A stretch of 64,000 nucleotides of DNA from Streptomyces sp. NRRL F-6131 (GTDB lineage: Bacteria > Actinomycetota > Actinomycetes > Streptomycetales > Streptomycetaceae), in the NCBI GenBank assembly GCA_000719695.1, contig JOHN01000036.1, positions 1 through 64,000 of the forward strand, in the 5' to 3' direction. The first letter of the stretch is position 1. Every line of letters starts with the position of its first letter. This document shows, one piece after another, positions 57,195 to 64,000 of this stretch. A program made the translations under genes and the position numbers. The notes under the pieces are model-generated. The model saw only the letters and a program-made list of their open reading frames with translations. It did not search any database and had not been told where the DNA came from.

Positions 57195-59606
57195 CTACTC
57201 GGCGGCGAGGTGGTCGGGCCCGGAGGAGATCCGGCCGCCGGGCAGGCCCGCCTGGGGCTGGCGGCGGGACGGCGCGCGGCCGGGCGGCTGGCCGCAGCGT
57301 TCCTGGGCGGGCGGCGTGGTGGTCGGCAGCGTGGCCGGCTCGCCCGCCTTCACCTGCACCAGCTCGCCGTCGTGCCGCAGGTGGATCACGTCGCCCCGGC
57401 GGAGCGTGTAGGTGGTCTCGTCGTGGTCGATCCGCACCGCCAGCAGCTTCCCGCGGATCAGCAGCGAGAAGCTGAGCCGCATCAGCCCGGCGGGCAGCCG
57501 GGGCCGGAACCAGAGCGTCTCGCCGTGGTCCCGCAGCCCGCCGAAGCCGGCCACCAGCGCGATGCAGGCCCCCGCGAGGGAGGCCATGTGCAGTCCGTCG
57601 CGGGTGTTGCCGCCGAGGTCGTGGAGGTCCATCAGGGCGGCCTCGGCGGTGTAGTCGTACGCGAGGTCGAGCTGGCCGACCTCGGCGGCGATCACCGCCT
57701 GGGTGCACGCGGAGAGCGAGGAGTCGCGGACGGTCAGCCGCTCGTAGTAGGCGAAGTTGCGGGCCTTCTGCTCGTCGGTGAACGCGTCGCCGCGGACCTG
57801 CATGGCGAGCACCAGGTCGGCCTGCTTGACCACCTGCTTCCGGTACAGGTCGAAGTACGGGTAGTGCAGCAGCAGCGGGTAGTTCTCCGGCGGGGTGTTC
57901 TCGAAGTCCCAGACCTGGTGGTCGGTGAAGCCGTCGGCCTGCGGGTGGACGCCGAGGTTCTCGTCGTACGGGACGAACATCGCGGCGGCGGCGTCCCGCC
58001 AGGCCGCGGTCTCCTCGGTGTCCACGCCGAGCGCGGCGGCCTCGCGCGGGTGCCGGGCGGCGGCCTCGGCGGCGGCGCGCAGGTTCGTCTGCGCCATGAG
58101 GTTGGTGTAGACGTTGTTGTCGGCGACGGCGCTGTACTCGTCCGGGCCGGTGACGCCCTCGATGCGGAACCGGCCGATCGCGTCGTGGTGGCCCAGCGAG
58201 CGCCACATCCGGGCCGTCTCGACGAGGAGCTCGACCCCGTACTCGCGCTCGAACTCGGTGTCCCCGCTGGTGCGGACGTACCGGGCGACGGCGGCGGCGA
58301 TGTCCGCGCCGATGTGGAACGCGGCGGTGCCGGCCGGCCAGTAGCCGGAGCACTCCTCGCCGCGGATCGTCCGCCACGGGAACACCGCTCCGGCGAGACC
58401 GAGCTGGACCGCCCGGTCGCGGGCCATCGGCAGGGTGGTGTGCCGCCAGCGCAGGGCCTGGGCGACGGCGGACGGCAGGCAGTAGGTGAGCACCGGCAGG
58501 ACGAAGGCCTCGGTGTCCCAGAAGCTGTGCCCGTCGTAGCCGGGGCCGGTCAGCCCCTTGGCGGGGATGGCACGCTCCTCGCTGCGGGCGCCGGCCTGGA
58601 GCACGTGGAAGAGGGCGAACCGGACGGCCTGCTGGAGTTCGACGTCACCCTCGATCTCGACGTCGCTGGTCTCCCAGAACTCCTTGAGGAAGTCGGCCTG
58701 TTCGGCGACCAGGCCGTCCCAGCCGGTGTACCGGGCGGCGGTCAGCGCGGCCTCCACCTGGTCCCGGACGGCGGGCAGCGAGCGGGTCGCGGACCAGCCG
58801 TAGGCCATGAACTTCACCAGCCGCAGCTTCTCGCCGGGGCGGAGCACGGTGGTGACGCTGATCCGGCAGTGGTCGGTCTCCGCCTCGGCGACGGTGTCCA
58901 GCCGCTCCGGCCCCTCGATCAGGTGGTCCATGCCGGCGGCGACCCGGATGCCGCTGTAGCGGGTGCGGTGGACCAGCACCGCCTTGGTGCCGCCGGCGTG
59001 GTTGGTCTCGGCGATCAGCGGGGCCTCCAGGACGGCCGCGGCCCGCGGGTCGCCGTCGGCGCCGCCGGGCAGTTGCTCGTTGGCCACGAGTTCGCTCTGG
59101 AGCACGATCCGCACCGGGGCGTCCACCGCCTCCACGGTGTACTCGACGGCGGCGACCGCCCGCTGGGTGAGCGAGACCAGCCGGGTGGAGTCGACCCGGA
59201 TGGTCCGGCCGGCCGGGGAGGTCCATTCGGCCGAGCGCCGCAGCAGACCCTCACGGAAGTCCAACCAGCGGCGGTGGCTGACCAGTTCGCCGTACCGCAG
59301 GTCGAAGGGCTCGTCGTCCACCAGCAGCCGGATGATCTTGCCGTTGGTCACGTTGATGACGCTCTGGCTGGACTCCGGGTAGCCGTAGCCGCCCTCGCCG
59401 TACGGCAGCGGCCGGAGCTCGAAGACGCCGTTGAGGTAGGTGCCGGGCAGGCCGTGCGGCTCGCCCTCGTCGAGGTTGGCCCGCAGGCCGATGTGGCCGT
59501 TGGAGAGCGCGAACACGGACTCGGCGCGGGCCATCGAGGTGAGGTCGAGGCCCTGTTCGACGACCTGCCACGGATCGACGACGAAGGGTTGCTCCTGAGC
59601 GGTCAT
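57195..59606 (-). CDS. Glycoside hydrolase family 65 (trehalose/maltose/kojibiose phosphorylase)
   Basis: This is an 803-residue GH65 enzyme. It has the N-terminal beta-sandwich (SNGHIGLRANLDEGEPHGLPGTYLN), a central alpha6/alpha6 barrel with WDTEAFVLPVLTYCLP, the catalytic acid in GVTGPDEYSAVADNNVYTN and the phosphate region near MHDLGGNTRDGLHMASLAG. The family splits alpha-linked disaccharides with inorganic phosphate to beta-glucose-1-phosphate. The substrate could be trehalose, maltose, kojibiose or nigerose. Its ATG overlaps the stop of a beta-phosphoglucomutase gene (ATGA), which would take the product forward. The C-terminal end is Pro/Gly/Arg-rich. Confidence 0.95.
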   Translation of the reverse strand: MTAQEQPFVVDPWQVVEQGLDLTSMARAESVFALSNGHIGLRANLDEGEPHGLPGTYLNGVFELRPLPYGEGGYGYPESSQSVINVTNGKIIRLLVDDEPFDLRYGELVSHRRWLDFREGLLRRSAEWTSPAGRTIRVDSTRLVSLTQRAVAAVEYTVEAVDAPVRIVLQSELVANEQLPGGADGDPRAAAVLEAPLIAETNHAGGTKAVLVHRTRYSGIRVAAGMDHLIEGPERLDTVAEAETDHCRISVTTVLRPGEKLRLVKFMAYGWSATRSLPAVRDQVEAALTAARYTGWDGLVAEQADFLKEFWETSDVEIEGDVELQQAVRFALFHVLQAGARSEERAIPAKGLTGPGYDGHSFWDTEAFVLPVLTYCLPSAVAQALRWRHTTLPMARDRAVQLGLAGAVFPWRTIRGEECSGYWPAGTAAFHIGADIAAAVARYVRTSGDTEFEREYGVELLVETARMWRSLGHHDAIGRFRIEGVTGPDEYSAVADNNVYTNLMAQTNLRAAAEAAARHPREAAALGVDTEETAAWRDAAAAMFVPYDENLGVHPQADGFTDHQVWDFENTPPENYPLLLHYPYFDLYRKQVVKQADLVLAMQVRGDAFTDEQKARNFAYYERLTVRDSSLSACTQAVIAAEVGQLDLAYDYTAEAALMDLHDLGGNTRDGLHMASLAGACIALVAGFGGLRDHGETLWFRPRLPAGLMRLSFSLLIRGKLLAVRIDHDETTYTLRRGDVIHLRHDGELVQVKAGEPATLPTTTPPAQERCGQPPGRAPSRRQPQAGLPGGRISSGPDHLAAE

Positions 59607-60385
59607 GCCGGCGCCTCCTCGGGCTCGCCGGGGGCCTGCGGGCCCGCGTCGGGGATCAGTTCGGCGAGGTCCCGGACGACCACGGAGGCGCCGTCCCGGC
59701 GCAGTTCGGCGGCCTGCCCGGTGCGGTCCACCCCGACCACCGCGCCGAAGCCGCCGGCCCGGCCGGAGGCGACCCCGGCCAGCGCGTCCTCGAAGACGGC
59801 GGCGTGCGCGGGCTCGACGCCCAGCGCCCGGGCGGCGGCCAGGTAGGTGTCCGGCGCGGGCTTGCCCGGCAGCCCGTCCCGCTTGGCCACGATGCCGTCC
59901 ACGATCACGTCGAAGTAGCCCTCGATGCCCGCCGCGCGCAGCACGTCCCGGCAGTTGGCGCTGGACGAGACCACCGCGGCGGGCAGGCCGAGCGCGCGCA
60001 GCCGGCGCACGTAGGCGACCGAGCCCTCGTACGGGGCGACGCCCTGCTCGCGGATCATCCGCAGCACGGTGTCGTTCTTGGCGCGGCTGACGCCCTGCAC
60101 CGTGCGGGCGCCCGGTGGGTCGTCGTCGGTGCCCTCGGGCAGCTCGATCCCCCGGCTCCGGAGGAAGGCACGGGTGCCGTCGAGTCTCGGCCGCCCGTCG
60201 ACGAAGGCGTCGTAGTCGGCGACGGCGTCGAACGGGGTGAACGGCCCGCCGGTGCGGGCGGCTTCGGCCCGCAGGAAGGCGTCGAAGGTGTCCTTCCAGG
60301 CCGCGGCGTGCACCGTGGCGGTCTGGGTGAGCACCCCGTCGAGGTCGAAGAGGAAAGCGCGGATGTCGTCCGGTAGCCCCAGCAT
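59603..60385 (-). CDS. pgmB: Beta-phosphoglucomutase family HAD hydrolase
   Basis: This is a 260-residue HAD phosphotransferase. Motif I is FLFDLDGVLT, with the nucleophile and acid Asp pair DxD. Motif II is VVSSSANCRDV, motif III Lys is GKPAPDTYL and motif IV is FEDALAGV. An alpha-helical cap lies at about 20-100. It converts beta-glucose-1-phosphate to glucose-6-phosphate. It is upstream of and translationally coupled to the GH65 gene, a classic disaccharide phosphorolysis pair. ATG 60385. Confidence 0.94.
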   Translation of the reverse strand: MLGLPDDIRAFLFDLDGVLTQTATVHAAAWKDTFDAFLRAEAARTGGPFTPFDAVADYDAFVDGRPRLDGTRAFLRSRGIELPEGTDDDPPGARTVQGVSRAKNDTVLRMIREQGVAPYEGSVAYVRRLRALGLPAAVVSSSANCRDVLRAAGIEGYFDVIVDGIVAKRDGLPGKPAPDTYLAAARALGVEPAHAAVFEDALAGVASGRAGGFGAVVGVDRTGQAAELRRDGASVVVRDLAELIPDAGPQAPGEPEEAPA

Positions 60386-60493
60386 GGGTGCAGTCTTACC
60401 CGCCGGGGCGCGTCCAGCCGCCCATTCCCGGCGGCGCGTCGCGGGAACGGGCGGCCGGGGCGGGGCGGCCGGGGCCGCCGGGGCGCCGGTGGC

Positions 60494-61279
60494 TCAGGGG
60501 GAGTCCGGGGTGGAGGTGACCGCGAAGACCGCGCCCTGCGGGTCCCGCACCACCGCCATCCGTCCGGCCTGCATGTCGAACGGCGGCTGGACCACCGCGC
60601 CGCCGGCCTTCACCAGGGCGTCCACCGTGGAGTCGGTGTCGTCGACGGAGAAGTAGGTCATCCAGTGCGAGGGGGTGCCGGGCGCCAGGTACTCGGCGAC
60701 CGGCTGCATGCCGCCCACCGTGTGGTCACCGACGTTGAGCGAGTAGAAGCCGTCCATGCCCTGGATGGTCCCCGGGCGCAGGCCGAGCGCCTCCTGGTAG
60801 AACCGGCCGGCCGCGGCCGTGTCGGTGGTGTTGAGCTCGTTCCAGACCAGCGCGCCGGGCTCGTTGACGATGCCCGCGCCGATGAACTCCAGCTTCTGCC
60901 AGACGCCGAAGACCGCGCCGGTCGGATCCGCGGCGATCAGCATCCGGCCGGTGTCGCCCACGTCCATCACCGGGTAGACGATGGTGCCGCCGGCGCCGGA
61001 GATGGCCTGCTCGGCGGCGTCGACGTCGTCCGCGGCGAGGTAGGTGGTCCAGGAGACGGGGGGCAGCGGCTGGCCCTCCGGGCCTGAGCGGGCCATGATC
61101 CCGGCGACCGGCTTGCCGTTCAGCGAGCACACGGCGTAGCCGCCGAACTCGGGCGGGCCGACCTCGCCCTGCCAGCCGAACAGGTCGCGGTAGAAGTCGA
61201 GCGCGGCCTGCTGGTCGCTCGCCATCAGGTCCACCCAGCACGGGGTGCCGGGCTTGTACGGTGCGGTGACTACGGGCAT
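60494..61279 (-). CDS. VOC family protein, two glyoxalase/bleomycin-resistance domains
   Basis: This is a 261-residue protein made of two VOC halves. The first (about 10-125) begins GTPCWVDLMASDQQAALDFYRDLFGW and the second (about 135-258) begins GALVWNELNTTDTAAAGRFYQEALGL. The metal-binding pattern is partly kept. It is the type of hydroxylase- or antibiotic-binding protein common in Streptomyces; a role in binding a small electrophile or drug is inferred. The ATG at 61279 follows GGAGG. The frame is open further upstream without conserved sequence. Confidence 0.87.
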   Translation of the reverse strand: MPVVTAPYKPGTPCWVDLMASDQQAALDFYRDLFGWQGEVGPPEFGGYAVCSLNGKPVAGIMARSGPEGQPLPPVSWTTYLAADDVDAAEQAISGAGGTIVYPVMDVGDTGRMLIAADPTGAVFGVWQKLEFIGAGIVNEPGALVWNELNTTDTAAAGRFYQEALGLRPGTIQGMDGFYSLNVGDHTVGGMQPVAEYLAPGTPSHWMTYFSVDDTDSTVDALVKAGGAVVQPPFDMQAGRMAVVRDPQGAVFAVTSTPDSP

Positions 61280-61456
61280 TCCTGGGCCTCCAAGCGATGG
61301 TCCTCCGCCGGACGGGCCGCCGGGGCGCGGGCCGTCGGGCGGCGCGGACGGACGGCCGTACACCGCCCACGATCGCCGTGCCTCCGCGATCCCGCCACCG
61401 GACGGCGTCCTGGCGGGCCACCGGTCGCCGCGGGGCCCCGGGCGGTGGCGCCGCCG

Positions 61457-61963
61457 TCACGGCGCGTGGTGGTGGCCGCCCGGGGTGAACAGCGGCTGCG
61501 CGGTGCCGCTCTGCGCGTAGTCCTTCAGCCGGACGAGCAGCTGGGCCCAGGTGCCGGCCACCGCGGGCACGCCGTCCTCGCTGCCGGGCTGCCAGCCGCC
61601 GTGCCGGAACAGCAGCCGGGTGCGGTGGCCGGTCCCGGCCGGCCCGCCGGACGGGACGGCGCGGCCGGCGGGGTCGCTGGAGCCGGCGGGGTCGGCCGGG
61701 TCAGCGAGGTCCCAGCTGATCCAGGTGCCGGCCCAGTGCGGCGGGAAGGCGCCGGCGTTCGTCCAGACCACCCGGTCGAGGTCGGCCCGCTCGCGCCGCA
61801 GCCGGAACGGCTCGGGGACGTCGGGGAAGCCGAACAGCAGCACGTCGTCCTCCCGCTCCACCTCGGTGGTCCACCAGGAGGTCAGGCCGTCGTGGGTGGT
61901 CAGCGCGGCGAGGACGACGGCGCGGGGCGCGGCGATGTCCAGCTCCAGGGCGATCTCGGCCAT
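61457..61963 (-). CDS. SRPBCC/AHSA1 domain protein
   Basis: This is a 168-residue START-like helix-grip protein. The pattern IAAPRAVVLAALTTHDGLTSWW is the AHSA1 N-terminal helix and first strand. FRHGGWQPG and AGTWAQLLVRLKDYAQSG close the fold with the C-terminal helix. A Pro/Ala/Gly insert of about 25 residues splits the sheet. The C-terminal HHHAP gives a short His run. The ligand is unknown. It is divergent from none; the LCP gene lies upstream on the same strand (94 bases). Confidence 0.87.
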   Translation of the reverse strand: MAEIALELDIAAPRAVVLAALTTHDGLTSWWTTEVEREDDVLLFGFPDVPEPFRLRRERADLDRVVWTNAGAFPPHWAGTWISWDLADPADPAGSSDPAGRAVPSGGPAGTGHRTRLLFRHGGWQPGSEDGVPAVAGTWAQLLVRLKDYAQSGTAQPLFTPGGHHHAP

Positions 61964-62056
61964 GGGATCCGCCTTTCGGGCCTGCGGTCCCCCCGTGTGT
62001 CCGACAGGCCCACCATGGCACGGGCCCGCCGGGGACGCGCCCCCGGCGGGCCCCGC

Positions 62057-63937
62057 TCAGCCGCCGGAGCCGTAGGTGGTGTTGTCGCAGATGTTGTCGT
62101 CCGCCGAGCGGGCGTCGCTGACCAGACTGCTGGGCAGCGGCTCGGGCGTGGCCGGGGCGGACGGGCCCGCCGGGCCGCCGGTGGTCGCGCCCGGGGTGGT
62201 CGCGCCGCCGTTGGCCGCCGCGAACTCCTTGCCGACGATCACGGTGACGCCGGGCGAGGTGCCGGGCTCGACGATCGCGCCGGGGAACACCGCGGCGACC
62301 TTCTCGGCGTTCGCCTTCTGCCCGGAGCCGTACTGGACCATCGTGGTCGTGTACTTGAGGTTGTCCGCCCGGCCGACCGCGGTGGCGGTGAACTTGGCCG
62401 CCTTCAGCTGCTCGGCCGCCTTGCCGGCCATGCCGGTGGCGGTGGTGCCGGTGTAGACCGACACCCGGATGTTCTTGTTGGCGGTGTCGGACGCCAGCGG
62501 GGAGCCCGCGGCGGCGGCGTGCGCCGCGGCGACCGGGGTGGTCGGGGCCGCGGACGGCGGGGCGGTCGGGGAGGGGGCCTCGGCCGGCTGCTCCCCGGTG
62601 GCGTTCTGGCCGTCGATGGTGCGGTCGGCCTTGAGGGTCTCCCAGAGCTTCTTGGCGTCCGCCTGGACGATGTCGATGTTCGCGTCGACGGTGCGGTAGC
62701 GCCAGGGCAGGGTGACGAACTTGAGGTCGTGCAGGTCGATGTTGCGCAGCGAGAGGCCGAAGTTGAGCAGCTTGTCCGCGCTGTCGAGGCCGGGGTCGAC
62801 GGTCAGCGCGCCGGTGGCGGCGCTGGCGAGCGGCAGCAGGGTGGTCGGGTTGAGCCCCTGCTTCTTGACCTTGGACGCGAGCGAGCTGATGAAGGCCTGC
62901 TGGCGCTTCATCCGGCCGATGTCGGAGCCGTCGCCGATGCCGTGCCGCAGCCGGACGTAGTCGAGCGCCTGCTGGCCCTCCACCTTCTGCGGGCCCTTCT
63001 TCAGGACCACCGCGCCCTTGCCGGGCAGCTTCTCGTTGAGGTCCTTCTCGTGGATGTCCTCCGGCAGGCAGACGTCCACGCCGTCGACCGCCTTGGTCAT
63101 CGCCGCGAAGCCCTGGAAGTCGACCACCATGGTGTGGTCGACCCGGATGCCGGTGAGCTTCTCCACGGTGTTCTGGGTGCAGGCGGGGTTGCCGTCGTCG
63201 GAGCCGCCGGTGGAGAAGGCCGCGTTGAACAGGTCGCTGTTCGAGCCCTTGGACCACGTGCCGTTGGGCAGCTTGCACGACGGTATGGCCACCATCGCGT
63301 TGCGCGGGATGGAGATGCCCACGGCGTGCTTGTGGTCCGCGTAGACGTGCAGCAGGATCGTGGTGTCGGAGCGGGCGCCGCCGTCCTCGCCGCCGCCGAG
63401 GTCGGAGTTGTTCTTGCCCCGGCTGTCGGAGCCGATCAGCAGGACGTTGACCGGCTTGTTGCCGTCCGCGTCGGCCTGCGCCTCCGGCGGACGGTCCTTG
63501 GCTATGGCGTCCGCGTCGAAGGACTTGATGCTGCCGTTGAGCTTGTAGTAGATCAGCCCGCCGCACCCCGCCACCAGGACGAGCGCGCCGGCGGCCGACC
63601 AGGCGGCGATCTTCTTGACGTTCCGCTTGGGCTTGCGCGCGGCCGCGCGGGCCGCGGCCCGGCCGCCGGTGGCCGGGGGCGCGCCCTGGGCGGCACCCGC
63701 CCTGCCCTGGCCCGGTACGGCCTTGCCCGGTACGGCCTTGCCCGGTGCCGCCTTGCCCTGGGCGGCCTTGCCCTGGGCGGCGCGTCGGGCCTCGGCGCGG
63801 CCGCCCGCCCTGGGCGGCGGCACCTCCGCACCGGGTGCACCGGGTGCGCCGGGCGCACCGCCGTTCACGCCGTCGGCCGTGAGCGCACCGGGCGCGTCGT
63901 CACCGCGAGCCGGACCCTCGCCCCACTGACCTGACAT
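62057..63937 (-). CDS. LCP (LytR-CpsA-Psr) family cell-wall ligase
   Basis: This is a 626-residue membrane protein. The first 105 residues are Gly/Pro/Ala/Lys-rich, with Gln-Gly-Lys-Ala-Ala repeats. One transmembrane helix follows (about 107-131, IAAWSAAGALVLVAGCGGLIYY). The LCP domain (about 160-335) has GSDSRG, SDTTILLHVY, ISIPRNAMVAIP and the Arg cluster YVRLRHGIGDGSDIGRMKRQ. A C-terminal LytR_C domain (about 500-590, IRVSVYTGTTATGMAGK) follows a Pro/Ala spacer. LCP enzymes transfer wall teichoic acids or glycopolymers from lipid carrier to peptidoglycan outside the cell. The start ATG 63937 gives the usual basic N terminus. Upstream lies the right edge of the window. Confidence 0.94.
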   Translation of the reverse strand: MSGQWGEGPARGDDAPGALTADGVNGGAPGAPGAPGAEVPPPRAGGRAEARRAAQGKAAQGKAAPGKAVPGKAVPGQGRAGAAQGAPPATGGRAAARAAARKPKRNVKKIAAWSAAGALVLVAGCGGLIYYKLNGSIKSFDADAIAKDRPPEAQADADGNKPVNVLLIGSDSRGKNNSDLGGGEDGGARSDTTILLHVYADHKHAVGISIPRNAMVAIPSCKLPNGTWSKGSNSDLFNAAFSTGGSDDGNPACTQNTVEKLTGIRVDHTMVVDFQGFAAMTKAVDGVDVCLPEDIHEKDLNEKLPGKGAVVLKKGPQKVEGQQALDYVRLRHGIGDGSDIGRMKRQQAFISSLASKVKKQGLNPTTLLPLASAATGALTVDPGLDSADKLLNFGLSLRNIDLHDLKFVTLPWRYRTVDANIDIVQADAKKLWETLKADRTIDGQNATGEQPAEAPSPTAPPSAAPTTPVAAAHAAAAGSPLASDTANKNIRVSVYTGTTATGMAGKAAEQLKAAKFTATAVGRADNLKYTTTMVQYGSGQKANAEKVAAVFPGAIVEPGTSPGVTVIVGKEFAAANGGATTPGATTGGPAGPSAPATPEPLPSSLVSDARSADDNICDNTTYGSGG

Positions 63938-64000
63938 GCCTGAACCTTTCACCGGCGGACGCCGCGCCCGCCTTGTCCGGACGCACTGCACACAGAGAGA
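63938..64000. other. Right edge, control region of the LCP gene
   Basis: These 63 bases lie upstream of the LCP gene on the reverse strand. They probably contain its ribosome binding site (AAAGGTTCAGGC on the reverse strand). No other feature is seen. Confidence 0.4.

Overview
The window is high-GC actinobacterial chromosome, almost certainly Streptomyces or Kitasatospora. The evidence is the very high G+C with G/C third codon positions, frequent GTG starts, a complete conservon (cvn) operon with paired cytochromes P450, several extracytoplasmic-function (ECF) sigma factors, SpoIIE-type phosphatases and a c-di-AMP (ydaO) riboswitch in front of a cell-wall hydrolase. The gene order NsdA-like TPR regulator / L-2-hydroxyglutarate oxidase / trmB / PrsW protease recalls the SCO4114-SCO4111 neighbourhood of S. 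coelicolor (from memory, not searched). No insertion sequence, prophage, CRISPR array or rRNA is visible. I see a chromosomal segment rather than an island.

Layout. 0-5 kb: PAS-PP2C phosphatase, type II NADH dehydrogenase-like protein, TetR regulator with an in-frame His-rich repeat. 5-12 kb: an ECF sigma factor fused through a membrane segment to a C-terminal NPCBM sugar-binding module, a DsbA/FrnE oxidoreductase, a universal stress protein and a degenerate asparagine-synthetase/macrolactam-cyclase-like protein. 12-19 kb: NsdA-like regulator, lhgO, trmB, prsW, initiator tRNA, lipoprotein and a transcribed-looking leader with an 11-nt perfect match to the 16S anti-Shine-Dalgarno. 19-28 kb: membrane protein, two GNAT acetyltransferases, a methyltransferase, the riboswitch-controlled M23 peptidase, a hydrolase-TetR pair with its operator, and tRNA-Ile. 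28-37 kb: GAF-PAS-GAF-PP2C phosphatase followed by conservon cvnA-B-C-D-E-F and two small secreted proteins. 37-46 kb: PEP-mutase-like enzyme, AhpD, TANGO2-like protein, Ser/Thr kinase, GNAT, an HTH/MFS divergent pair and a membrane protein. 46.1-47.4 kb holds no convincing gene but has eight related palindromes, the most unusual structure here. 47-51.5 kb: an ECF42 module (YCII, sigma, hydrolase) back to back with an ECF41 module (sigma and AhpD-like target), each with a matching promoter. 51.6-64 kb: membrane protein, MocR-type regulator, XRE-cupin regulator with small membrane protein, PoxB, GH65 phosphorylase with beta-phosphoglucomutase, VOC and SRPBCC proteins, and an LCP cell-wall ligase.

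How the genes work together. Signalling dominates. Two PP2C phosphatases, one Ser/Thr kinase, the conservon GTPase system, three ECF sigma factors and eight DNA-binding regulators lie within 64 kb. The cell envelope is a second theme: M23 peptidase under c-di-AMP control, LCP ligase, NPCBM-tethered sigma factor and PrsW protease. Several regulators sit beside a perfect palindrome placed where an operator would be, and these are listed individually. Coordinates of starts are my choice from ribosome binding sites and conserved N termini; alternatives are given where they matter.
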